A DNA stretch of 64,000 nt from Tethya wilhelma. Its lineage: Eukaryota > Porifera > Demospongiae > Tethyida > Tethyidae. Positions 33,766-59,411 of the stretch are shown here, piece after piece. The stretch spans positions 2,432,234 to 2,496,233 of the forward strand of contig CAXIPT010000006.1 in the NCBI GenBank assembly GCA_964030475.1, given 5' to 3'. Under the pieces are notes generated by a model. That model made no database searches, was not told where the DNA came from, and was given only the letters and a program-made list of their open reading frames with translations. A program made the position numbers and the translations under genes. Position 1 is the stretch's first letter. Every line of letters starts with the position of its first letter.

Positions 33766-34900
33766 AGTTGGGGAGTGGTGGATGCATCTCTTCATCAAGG
33801 ACAAGAAGCTGCAAACGTCTTCAAGAGTTCACAGGATTCCAGTCTTCCCAACATAGTGTTCATGATGGCTGATGACTTGGGCTATGGAGATGTGGGCTAC
33901 AATGGAGGCAATGCTGAGACTCCTCACTTGGATGCAATGGCAGCTGAACCCAACACAGTTCATCTCACACGATACTACAGTGGAGGGCCAGTGTGTTCTC
34001 CCACAAGAGGAACAGTACTCACTGGACGAAACCACAACAGATACTGTGTTTGGTCTGCAAATGCTACAAATGGAACAGCTAGGAGATTTTGGTCAACCAG
34101 AAAAGTGGGCCCTATATCTACAACAGAGATCAGAGTAGCTGAGATCCTCAAAAAACATAACTACCAGACTGCAATGTTTGGAAAGTGGCATCTTGGAGAC
34201 TTTAAGAAGCTTCCAGAAGGAAATGAGAAGTGGCCCGTTTCTCATCCTGGGATGCACGGGTTTGATGAGTGACTTCCGACTCTAAATGAGATTGACTACT
34301 ATGGAGCAATCACTGCAATGGATGATGCGGTGGGACAAGTGAGAGACTTACTGAAGAAATACAATATGAGCAATAACACATTGGTTTGGTTTACAAGTGA
34401 TAATGGGCCAGCCAATGGGTCACCAGGAGTCACTGCTGGATTTAGAGGATGCAAGCGAAGTCTCTACGAAGGCGGAATACGACTGCCTGGACTTATTGAG
34501 TGGCCAGACATGATCACATCAAACAAGAAGTCAGACTGTGTGTGATATCCTAGGAGTGTCTCCTCCCAGTGACCGACCTATTGATGGAGTGTCGATATTG
34601 CCTTTCCTCAAGGGAGACAAATCTCAAAGAAATGCTTCAATCAAGTGGGCATTTAAAATCCTTGGAGGCAACTTTAAAGGTGCACGAGTACCAAGCCGCT
34701 ATAAGTAATGACCAATACAAGGTGTATGCTATTTACAAAGATGACAAGGTTGTGCCTGATAGTACATATCTCTTTGATCTGCTAAATGATCCTTTTGAGA
34801 CTAAGGATCTTGCACAAGAGAAGACTGATCTGTTCAAGAGCATGAAGGAGGAGTTGGAGAACTGGAGACAAGATGTGATAAAAGTGCTAGAGATGAAGTA
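33766..34900 (+). pseudogene. Arylsulfatase 3, broken mosaic copy
   Basis: Similarity starts abruptly at TTCAAGTTGGGGAGTGG, so the signal-peptide codons are lost. The N-terminal third (33775-34272) keeps ADDLGYGD, CSPTR and GKWHLG, then stops at GFDE, where several hundred bases corresponding to residues about 177-300 are deleted. It resumes at 34283 with EIDYYGAITAMDD, then has another deletion after KKSD (about 29 bp, frameshift) and further frame changes before a C-terminal third. The first and last thirds resemble sulfatases 1 and 2; the middle (DLLKKYNMSNNT) resembles sulfatase 4. Also, FRGCKRS replaces FRGRKRS. It is non-functional as read. Confidence 0.88.
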
Positions 34901-35177
34901 AAATGTATTGATGTGAACAATGTTTTAGCATGACTGTGAAAGTACAGACAGTATTTGTTTGGGTTCATTGCATTCAATGAATATGATAAAAAAGAGTCAT
35001 AATTATTATATTACAGCAAAACTAATTTTAAACATTCTGCCTGCAACACTGTGAATTAAGTTAGGCTTAAGCCGAAGGCAAATTCACGACAAGCATGACA
35101 TGTGATCTGCATGCCCACCTCTAGCTGCCATCCTGATCATGAGCTAGCACACTGGCCAAACATTAACTTGTAAATAT
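34901..35177. other. No gene seen
   Basis: Spacer between the broken sulfatase 3 and sulfatase 4. It should contain the promoter of sulfatase 4. No resemblance to the 29450-29560 promoter is visible. Confidence 0.5.
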
Positions 35178-36695
35178 TTGAGTTTAGAAATGGGATTTTA
35201 CTATCTGTTTCTGCTTGGTTTCTTTTGCCATTTATCTACCTCTCTAAGTCTGAAGCTCAAGGATGGAGGTAATAGCCTTCCCAACATAGTGTTCATGATG
35301 GCTGATGACTTGGGCTATGGAGATGTGGGCTACAATGGAGGCAATGCTGAGACTCCTCACTTGGATGCAATGGCAGCTGGACCCAACACAGTTCATCTCA
35401 CACGATACTACAGTGGAGGGCCAGTGTGTTCTCCCACAAGAGGAACAGTACTCACTGGACGAAATCACAACAGATACTGTGTATGGTCTGCAAACACTGG
35501 CAGTGGTGATGACAGTAACCCAGAAAAGATGCCCCTACCCACAACAGAGATCACAGTCGCTGAAATCCTCAAAAAGCAAGGCTATAAGACGGCATTGTTT
35601 GGAAAATGGCATCTTGGAGACTTCAAAGAGCTTCCAAATGGAAACAAGAAGTGGCCTGTTTCTCATCCTGGGATGCACGGGTTTGATGAGTGGTGGGCTA
35701 CACAACGTTCCGCTCAAAGCACCAATATCAACTGTGCCTGTTTCAATGAGTCAATCACCAAGAATTTTTGTGTGTTGGGACATTACAAATCTCCTCCAGA
35801 TTGCTACAACTACTACACTATTAAGGATACAGAATCGAAAAAGTTAGAATCTCTTGACTTTCCGGTGAATGGAGATGATTCACAATATCTAGTGAAATAC
35901 TTTGAACAGTTTCTTGACGAAATAAACCAAACTAAAAGCCCTTTCTTTGTGTATCTACCCTTCCACACTGTACACATCCGGTTTGTTGCAACGCTGGGCT
36001 ACATTGAGAGGTACAACATTAAAAACTACTCACTTGAACAGACAGACTACTATGGAGCAATCACTGCGATGGATGATGCCGTAGGACAAGTGAGAGACTT
36101 ACTGAAGAAATACAATGTGAGCAACAACACAATGGTTTGGTTTACAAGTGATAACGGACCAGAAAATGGGACTCCAGGAGTCACTGCTGGATTCAGAGGA
36201 CGGAAGAGAAGCCTTTACGAAGGTGGAATACGATTGCCTGGACTTATCGAGTGGCCAAATATGATCACCTCAAACAAGAAGTCAGACTATCCAGTTGTAT
36301 CTAGCGACCTTCTTCCTACTGTGTGTGACATCCTAGGAGTGTCTCCTCCCAGCGACAGACCCATTGATGGAGCATCGATATTGCCTTTCCTTAAAGGAAA
36401 GGCAGATGCTCGAAACTCATCCATCAAGTGGGCATACAACATCAAAGGAAGCTTTGAGAATCAATATCAAGCAGCAATAAGCGATGATCGTTACAAAGTG
36501 TATGCCATGTACAATAAGGGTAAATTGGAATCGGCTGAACTATACGACCTCCAGAAGGATCCATTTGAAACTGATGATATTTCCAGTAAACAAGAAGATA
36601 AATTCAAAGCGATGAAAAGCGAGCTAGAGGAATGGCGTCAGTCTGTAATCAAGAGTGCTAAAGAGAAAGTGAAGTGTTATGGATTATCGGGATAA
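35178..36695 (+). CDS. Arylsulfatase 4, intronless
   Basis: A single exon encodes 505 residues. The N-terminus (GFYYLFLLGFFCHLSTSLS) is a signal peptide unrelated to that of sulfatases 1 and 2. Met5 could be the true start. The active site is complete: ADDLGYGD at 42-49, formylglycine Cys84 in PVCSPTRG, FGKWHLGDF and FTSDNGPENG. It diverges from sulfatases 1 and 2 in the central region (NESITKNFCVLGHYKSPPDCYNYYT) and C-terminus (KCYGLSG), and is closer there to sulfatase 5. It is likely secreted or lysosomal. No duplicated amidase exons lie upstream, so its promoter differs from that of sulfatases 1 and 2. Confidence 0.93.
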   Translation: MSLEMGFYYLFLLGFFCHLSTSLSLKLKDGGNSLPNIVFMMADDLGYGDVGYNGGNAETPHLDAMAAGPNTVHLTRYYSGGPVCSPTRGTVLTGRNHNRYCVWSANTGSGDDSNPEKMPLPTTEITVAEILKKQGYKTALFGKWHLGDFKELPNGNKKWPVSHPGMHGFDEWWATQRSAQSTNINCACFNESITKNFCVLGHYKSPPDCYNYYTIKDTESKKLESLDFPVNGDDSQYLVKYFEQFLDEINQTKSPFFVYLPFHTVHIRFVATLGYIERYNIKNYSLEQTDYYGAITAMDDAVGQVRDLLKKYNVSNNTMVWFTSDNGPENGTPGVTAGFRGRKRSLYEGGIRLPGLIEWPNMITSNKKSDYPVVSSDLLPTVCDILGVSPPSDRPIDGASILPFLKGKADARNSSIKWAYNIKGSFENQYQAAISDDRYKVYAMYNKGKLESAELYDLQKDPFETDDISSKQEDKFKAMKSELEEWRQSVIKSAKEKVKCYGLSG

Positions 36696-37231
36696 TAAAA
36701 TACAGGCTACTTACTTTTTGAAACTCTGAAGCAAAGTTTGTGTTGTGTCTATTATTTTATTATGCCAAGCTATAGTTTTGAATTGGTTATGCACAGTCAC
36801 ACGTACCCCACAGGGGATTAGCTAGTGCGCTAGCTTACTATCACAAAATTATACTGTACGTAGCTGATCTGCACATCAGTCACGCCCAGTTGGCAATGAG
36901 ATCAGCAAGAATTAAGAAGCAGAACCAGCATTATTATCAACTGTATAGTTTACTCTTTTTCAATCGAGCATGTATGAACATCTCATGTTTTGGAGTCTGA
37001 ATTTTGATTGAAAAATTGAAATTTCAACTAATATAGTATAAAAATTGCACAGCTGAATCTACACTTGACAATTTATTACTACTAAAGTCATACATTCACT
37101 CAAGGGGAAACCAGCTAGAAGTTCAAAGGAAAACAAAAGTAATAATATTATCGGCTACATTTTACAGTATATCACTACCTGAGTTTGAATCTCACTCCAC
37201 CATAGACTAGATTATATGTTCATACCACTTC
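36696..37231. other. No gene seen
   Basis: AT-rich spacer between the stop of sulfatase 4 and the end of the SRCR exons on the other strand. I see nothing else. Confidence 0.5.
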
Positions 37232-37748
37232 CTATAGCTGCACACATTCCACCCCAGCATCTTCAAAGTGTCTGCAGTCATGGATGCCAATATTAGCTTC
37301 TCTGGGACAATCAATCAGTCTTGCCTCATCTCCAACACACAGGACACCATCTAGGAGGATGGGGCCCTCTCCTGGACCAAAGATCCCACCTGGAATAGCA
37401 ATCGCATCAGTTTCTGTATACAAGAGGATGAGAAAACACATTGGCTATCAAGTGGCTCTATCAGTTCATCAGCAATGCACCAACAGTGCAATTTTACTTC
37501 ACAATGAACATGATAAAACTAGACGTACTGGCACATCACATCAAACTTGATTAGTAATTTACTGCACAATATGTCATAACTTATAATACCTAGATCAGGG
37601 AATCCTAGTTGTCTGCAGACCACTGCTGCGTCATCATTATCCCACCGGTCATCACACACTGTACCCCACTCATTGTTGAAGCAGATTTCAATGCGACCTT
37701 CAAACTCAAATAAACCATCTACCAATCTTATGTCTCCATCATTGCATA
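37232..37748 (-). CDS. Single SRCR domain, two exons
   Basis: Exons 37590-37748 and 37232-37413 encode one scavenger receptor cysteine-rich domain. The first half is [27 protein letters not shown], then [12 protein letters not shown]. The second half is [20 protein letters not shown], then [11 protein letters not shown] and a stop. The exons join in phase 1, and the first exon also starts in phase 1. The cysteine pattern fits group A/B SRCR modules, which act as extracellular ligand-binding units. The stop directly after the domain suggests a C-terminal position. The upstream partner is unclear: the exons at 38591-38969 end in phase 2, so an exon (perhaps the membrane span) is missing if they belong together. 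Confidence 0.75.
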
Positions 37749-38027
37749 CTGTAAGTAGAAGCAGCATAGATCGCATAACAGAATGACTTATGAGCACAAA
37801 ATTTTAAATAATATTATTATTGGTACAGTTTCATATTTTCAAGCGTTACAGGTACACATCATTGATTGACAAGATTGATTTCAAAGTACATAATTCTGTG
37901 TCTATAGTATACTTAACAGTACAAATTAATGTTTTAATGCAATATATTGGCTCACAAACCAGTTATGTAGGTCTTAATGCATTGCATGCATAAAATAACT
38001 AGCTGACATACGTACATGTAGTACATC

Positions 38028-38077
<50 letters not shown>

Positions 38078-38275
38078 CAAGTGGGCAATGCATGCAATAC
38101 CCCATCAGGTATACTCATTGCAGGTATTTGATGGACACTCACAATTAACCACTAAGAGGTGAAAATTAGCAATTGACACATCCCCACGATGGGACTCAAA
38201 CTCCCAACCATGAGGTTGGAAGTCCAAAGCACTAAGCATTGACTGTACCATCATCACACACTGTGACATATACAT

Positions 38276-38541
38276 GCAGGGGGTTGCAACTCCCATATGT
38301 TTTGTGCTTGCAAGGAGATCGAGATCTTGCAGCAATGCCCATCTAAAAATTTCCATTTGACTATTGACCATCACTAAATTTGATGAATGATCTTGACAGT
38401 GAGTTTTGCAATTGGCTAATTGCTATAATTATGGTGACCTTTACCATCTAAATTTCATTTTGACCATTGACCATGCATCATCTTATCCACAGTTGTGGCT
38501 CCAAGTACAGTATACATACTATGGGAGTTGCAACCCCCTGA
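38276..38541. repeat. Foldback element with GGGGGTTGCAACTCCCAT ends
   Basis: CATGCAGGGGGTTGCAACTC at the left is mirrored by ATGGGAGTTGCAACCCCCTG at the right. Flanking (CA)n runs occur at 38034-38072 and 38541-38560. The element lies between the SRCR exons and the exons at 38591-38969. Confidence 0.65.
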
Positions 38542-38590
38542 CACACACACACACACAAATGTATATTATGTATGCCAATTTAGCACGTAC

Positions 38591-38969
38591 TTTTGATAGA
38601 GGATCACGTCGTAGTTCTTCTGACCCACAGCTACACGGGACTTTCTCAACTCTGCCGACTCAGAATCTTGGACAGGTAACTCTATCCTTTGGAGTTGCTC
38701 ATCATAAAGCGGTTCAAAGTCTTGCTGATGGTTGAAGTAGCGGATTGCTGATGGCAAGTTCCTCTCATCTTCATCACTGTATAACAATATAACAAGTTCA
38801 ATGTCAAACAAATTTGTGCGTGACTCATAACTTGGCACTGAAGCTATGAGACAATACTTAAGTCAAGCCAGCTATATCTCAGTATAGATACGGGCAAGTA
38901 TATGCCGTAATTTCATACTTACATATAGCTATATATAGGCCGAGCTTGGTGACTAAAATTGGAATCCAT
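38591..38969 (-). CDS. N-terminal exons of an unrecognised protein
   Basis: Exon 1 (38923-38969) starts ATG and reads MDSNFSHQARPIYSY before a GTAAGT donor. Exon 2 (38591-38776) continues in phase with an acidic, charged sequence (IDEDERNLPSAIRYFNHQQD, then FEPLYDEQLQRIELP) and ends at a GTACGT donor. Reading through that donor gives only seven more residues and a stop, so an unspliced end is possible. There is no signal peptide or membrane segment. It could be the cytoplasmic tail of a type II receptor carrying the SRCR domain downstream, or a separate small cytosolic protein. I do not recognise the family. Confidence 0.5.
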
Positions 38970-41308
38970 ATCGAGTATCTTACAACAAACAACATATATA
39001 CATAAGTAAATGTACAACATTTCTACGTCAATATCCTAATTAAAGCTCACTACCACTCAAGTTGTCACTCACTAGAGAGAGTGTGGGGGCACATATCATC
39101 ACCGTGAATAACAGAATGATCTCACACAGATAAAATTTGTATCAACTTACTTAGTACCCATAGCTGATATCAATCACCCCAACCGCGATTATAGCCTGTC
39201 AAAAGCTATCATTGAGGATCGAGTACGCCACATGGAGTACTAATTACTAAAGTCACATGCGGGAAACGTGACCATAGCTGCTTTGGCTATGTAAGCTAGC
39301 ATATGTGAACATAAGTCCTACCAGTTTTGATAGTTTTATGTTTTACCAATTCAGTCCAACAGTTACTGATATTATGCGGCTAATGCCAATGAATGGATAG
39401 ATCGAGGCTCTACTACTTATAGTGTGTTATTGTAAGCTATGCATCATGACTACATCATGAAATATCAAAACACTGCCAAAATGCCACACCAAATATAATC
39501 TGAACTCACATGCCGGCCATTATTATAGTACACACACGGAAACACCCATGCAGCTCAGAAGTCAGTATACACATCACATTGTGACAATAGTTGCTAGCTC
39601 TGCAATAAAAACTGCTATTATACCAAAAAAAACTGTCTGAACAATGCTGCATTGTGTATCACATGCAAAACAATGATCACTAATAATGATCAATGTGTAC
39701 ACACAATGTCATGCAAGATCAAGTTCTAGCTTAACTTAAAATGAAGATGGGCACTGCTATCAACACAGAGACTCTCTGGTGTTCTATAGTACAAGTTCAA
39801 CTGCTATCACTGACTAACTATTGAGAGTCTGAGGTGTGCAGCGGATGTACAGGACCTACAATCACCAACCTATATATCTATACACCTAATTCTTGCTATG
39901 TAAGTATAAATAACACCTTGTGTATAGTCAAAGAGATAGCAAACCATGTAGTCATGCAACTATTCTGAAATTGCAAGAGATGGATGAAAAATGGCAGAAT
40001 TACTTTTGCCAGGCTGGGCAAAAGTTAGTATAGCAAGAGCTGACAATAATATATAGCTTCATTCTGAGGTTACAAGCGGCCAATGTATGACATTGTACAT
40101 CAAAATTTAATATTAATTTTTGCAGATTACTTTCTTTTTGCAGATTTATTGTCTTTCTCACTGTGGCCATAGTATACCACACTGTGCTACAAAACTTTTG
40201 TATATAAATTGCTTTATCAATGGATTGTGATATCCGGCACGAAACAGTGTAAGCTAATTATCAAAACTTCTCACTATGATTGTCATTACAAGATTATGTA
40301 TGTATCACTTTCATTATATATAATAATAATACGGTATTGAACACTTATACCGAGAGTGATGAGGTGAATGGCTGAAAGTAATAGTATTTCTTGCCATAAT
40401 ATTAGAATGACAGCTGCTATCCCATGCACATGTCTCCTTACACAATATTTCTGATCAATATAAGCTTTGAGTCAATTACTTGGTTGCACCCATTCTCACT
40501 TAGCTAATTTTGCCATAAAAGCATACCAATCAATTAAAGTCATAGTATGTAATAGAACATCTGTTCAAATGATTCCGTGAATATTAAAATTTAAAAAAAT
40601 CATTCATAATATTATATCCTTGCTATAACATGGATCTGCTATTTAATAGGTCTATTAGTTATAGTTGTTAGACTAGCTCTACCCATAAATTAATAGACCT
40701 ATGGTACACATATCAGCTGTAGGTTTCATGCAAGCATTCTCTGCAGTAAAAAGTTGCTAACTGGGTCATATATATATACAAAAACATGTGCAAGGATAAT
40801 TATTAACACTCATATTAAAACAGTTATTACGTAAATCTCAACGTGTAATTCAGGCTGTACCTTGCAAACCATGATCATCCATAATTTATAAAGGAGACGA
40901 AATTTGCTGAATGTAAGAGCTTATACAGAGCTTCACACAACTCTTAACACCCTCCATGTAGTAATAATTGCTCGATCTTCATGGCTTAAGAGAGCAGACT
41001 TAGATTACTCTTTAGATATAATATTATCTGCTGATCAGTGACTGAGTCAGGTTCCAATGCTCAGTTATCTATATGTTCCCACGCATTTTTGAATCCAGAT
41101 TCCGGTACTTAGATCTACGAGTCGTATGGTACTTAAATTACAAAAAAAAAAAATGCTGTAACACAGCATAAACACAGCATGCCCTGGCAATAAGCATACA
41201 CTATATAGTACAGTGCAAACACATGCAGCTGCATATGCATGCACTTGATTCAATTGATGAATACAAGGTAGTACACTGATGAAAGAGTCTGAAAATTCAC
41301 TAAGTTTT
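38970..41308. other. No gene seen
   Basis: About 2.3 kb of AT-rich sequence without exons I can support. It should include the promoter of the gene starting at 38969 and the 3' UTR of PMS2. No repeats are obvious beyond short ATATAT and TAAT runs. Confidence 0.5.
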
Positions 41309-44300
41309 TTATGTTGCAGTTGACAATCTAGCAATATCAATAAGATGTCTCATTGTAGGCCTTCCATGTGGGCAATTCTACAAGGAAAAGAAGCAAAAAA
41401 TAATCATGACAGTGTGTTTTTTACCGTAGATCTTCTAAAAATTATTCGGCACCCTTTACCACTGAAATTGTTCAAATTTGCCTCGTCATGCGTATGGACT
41501 AATATATGCAATTTTCGCAATTGAGCATGTGCGCACGGCACATGGAGCCGGAGACGAATAATCTCTAAAAATTTGGCGAAGCTCGAACGTATTTAATTTT
41601 TGGGTGCTGAATTTTTAGACTGCATGACCGAAGATCTATGGTATATCCAGCCCATGCAGCATACACTACACAACTTGAGCATTTATTATTGCTGCAAATA
41701 AGCATCATTGCGGATCGTATCTGCATAATAATGCTGTGTTTACCACTGCTTACCCAAGGCTGTTCTGTTTCAATGTCACCCATATGTTCTACCAGCTAAG
41801 AGAGCCAGAGAGAAAAAGAAAGAAACGAGCAGTACAGCACTCATACTCATAATCATTTTATTGTTTCTTGATGCGTGCAATTATGCCATACATACCTTTT
41901 TCATTTGTGCAATGTTGAGAGCTGTACCAACCATTATGGATGACCTGTACATATATATGTGACAACCAGGCAAACGAGAAAGGAACTGTCAGAATCTGCA
42001 GCTCAGAAAAACAATTTTATTTACCGACATGCTCTTGACGCAAACATTGCTCTCACTGCAGAAGGTCTGACAACTTCACCCTGCATGAATTAAAAATATT
42101 TACTCACTATAATTGACAATTAACAGCATAGCTTCCTAGTGTGGAGTGCACATAGTGATGCATCGTGATTTAGCCTTGTTCCCTGGCTATCCGCCTACCT
42201 TACACGAAACTATCATAATTGCGATGGGATTATAATAATATTATAATATGCATAATATTTTAGAGTATAAGTACTCACCGGACTGCCCCCTCCATCAGAC
42301 AGCATAAAAATAAGTTCATCAATATCTATGAATTTAAAGTGCATGGGAATTGAAGTAATCACACTGAACATTAAAGTACGAATGCACATGGGATTCAGCA
42401 CAATTAAGGGATCATTAGAATTTTGAAAACACTTTAGCATGTGATTGTATACCTTTGGGACCGAGTGACCAGTTTTTTGAAACTGGCTGAGCAATCAGCT
42501 TCACTCTTTTCGTGGGAACAGCTGAACAGGTCAAGAGAAAATGACTTGCACAGGATGAAAAACAAACAAACAAAAAATAACCTTCTGGATTGATTTGAAA
42601 GTGAAGTCCATTCATCTTGAACACCTCTAAATTATCCATGACAACATTCTCTTGTGCAGCCGTCAACTCTAAAGACATTGGTCTAAAACGAATATTAATT
42701 TTGGTAACTACATTTGACAAGATCCACTCACTGCAGAAGTTTCTGATGCTGTAGGATAGTCTCCCGTTGGAGTCTCTCAAAGTTATACTTCTCATCTGTT
42801 GCATGCTACAAATCCGAGTATTTATAAGGAAGTTGCAATAATACAGCTTACCAAAACTACACACACTTAGTCTACTCTGTACAACAAATTGTCACAAGTT
42901 TAGTTTACTATTGTTTGGATCCAAACTTATTGATTCTGCACACGCATTGTTGTTCAATCACTACAATGGTGTATGATATTGTGGCATTGTATATAATAGT
43001 GCCTACCTGGTCGATAATGAAAAGGTCACTTCCCAGAAGCGTAATAATGAATCCCAAGTTGAACTGTAACAAAGTAACAAAATACCCCATGCTATGACAC
43101 TACAATGTCCTTTATTGAAATAGTCTCAAACCTGGCCAACAATCTTCATTTTCATGAAATCACTCTTCCTAATGAGAATAAATACACACAAACAGAATCA
43201 ATTTGGAGAACACAATCTTTTTTCATCCTACAGTGTACCTGATTTGCTTCCTTAGTTCACTCTCAGCATCACTGTTACTTGCTGGAGTAATTTTAGCTGT
43301 AAACATTCTCTGCTTTGGTGCTCCTTCACCATCTTTCACTTCTCCGACACATTTCAACCTTGACAACCTCTTAGCAACTGCACCAATATCAAGGTGAAGT
43401 GTTACAGTCTTTGATTCTTCTATAGAGTTTTCTCGCTTGTCATAAACTAGTTTTGATAACATGGAGGAAGGGTGTTTCGTGTGTAACAACTTGAGATTAT
43501 TTTGAGCCACGTCTTTGTGTTTATCATTTTCAGTGGAAAAGGTTACTGGAGTTGCATAAAGTGATTTAGTAGGTACACCTGATGGTGAATTGGAAGCTTG
43601 CAATGTTGGAGACTTGTGTAAGTTTGCCAGTGAATATGAACCAGCTTCAGGTGGGCTTGTCTGCTCAGTAACATCAGTTGAACCACAAAGATTTGTCTTG
43701 TGGGAAAGTAGAGAGAGATCACATCCTGACTCATTCAGCAGGCTATCCACAGGTGCATCTGTGTGGTCAGTGGTTACTATTGTGTTTATGGAGTCATCTT
43801 GTCTGACTTGATCTTTACAAAGGTCAGCAGGTTCCTTGTCCACAGGCAGGGGTGTTTCACATTGTTCCAGGCCCTGATTCATACTACTCAGTTCTGTTGA
43901 GTCCAAAGTTCCATTCCCATGATCCAATAATCCATATAGTGGAGTACTGGTGGATTTTATGGCACCATAGTCACAAAGCTTAGCTTCTGTAAGCACATGT
44001 ATAATACACACACAAGCAGGAGTAGTAAAGAGAGGTGTGAAAGTGTGGGATAGTAAGAGTACGTGTGTGTGTGTGTGTGTGTGCGCACACACGTGTGTGT
44101 ATCTTTCTTTGCTATTGCCTATAGCTAGCAATCAAAGTTTTATAGGTTAATTGCCAGTTAGTGGATGGGTACAATAGAGTACCTAGGGGTCACAGGGGGT
44201 TAATGGAAAATGGGCCATACTCTTAAGTGTGCAGTACTTATATCAAGTGCTCCTCACTTAAAGGTCATGCAACTATAATTTGTGTGTGTGTGTGTGTGTG

Positions 44301-44632
44301 GGTGGGTGGGTGAGTGAGTATAAGCATTGTTTACATGTTCATTAGAGGAAATGTGATTCACAGATAGGTAATTGATGTACTTTGATAGGCACACTATGCA
44401 GTAATAACAAAGGGGGTTGCTTACGTTTTTGTCTAGGTTCCAAACCTTCACCTTTGCTACTTTTCTCTTCTTTTCCATTCTCGTGGCAATCATGGGAGAA
44501 GCTTCTCTTTAATGAAATGAACCGTGACAGGCTAGGTGTGAGGGGCGAGGGTGTGGAGGCCATACTACTGTCCAGCTGCTGGTTGGTGTCGTACAGCTGT
44601 TGCATTGGTTCAAACAGCTTCACAAGAGACAT
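41309..44632 (-). CDS. PMS2: PMS2 mismatch-repair endonuclease, 5' part missing
   Basis: Twelve exons (44425-44632, 43239-43986, 43132-43168, 43007-43063, 42732-42805, 42582-42682, 42453-42521, 42279-42325, 42025-42080, 41896-41944, 41754-41795, 41309-41377) join in phase to 518 codons. The first two encode the disordered linker. The rest is the MutL C-terminal dimerisation and endonuclease domain: IVGQFNLGFIITLL, the Mn-dependent nicking motif DQHATDEKYNFE (split by an intron after DQ), SKNWSLGPK, FASRACRSS and NCPHGRPTMRHL. PMS2 pairs with MLH1 as MutL-alpha in the nucleus and nicks the strand carrying a mismatch. The N-terminal GHKL ATPase (about 350 residues) is absent. The sequence 90 bp upstream has an n at 44722 and belongs to another gene, so the loss is probably an assembly fault. 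The first ATG here follows an AG acceptor and is likely internal. Confidence 0.93.
41423..41642. repeat. MITE in last PMS2 intron
   Basis: ACCGTAGATCTTCTAAAAAT at the left and AGATCTATGGTA at the right are inverted. A further inner stem pairs CGGCACCC with GGGTGCTG. It lies wholly within the intron 41378-41753. Confidence 0.7.
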
Positions 44633-44721
44633 CTGCATGATACAAATGTAGCTTCATAATTTAATCAACCATGATTATTCAACTTTAGCATAAAGTCAAG
44701 TGCACACATGCATACAATTAG

Positions 44722-44722
44722 N
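44722..44722. other. Single n inside a coding exon: probable gap or misjoin
   Basis: The minus-strand reading of a Calx-beta exon (GFDPDMYSVSEGNTAML) stops exactly at this n, and no continuation follows. Ninety bp further on, PMS2 starts in mid-gene. A one-base placeholder for a collapsed gap is the simplest explanation. Confidence 0.75.

Positions 44723-59411
<14,689 letters not shown>

Noticed and set aside
38105..38374. Minus-strand 89-residue frame as a linking exon between 38591 and 37748
   Set aside because: Most of it lies in the foldback element at 38276-38541, and no suitable acceptor/donor phase was found.
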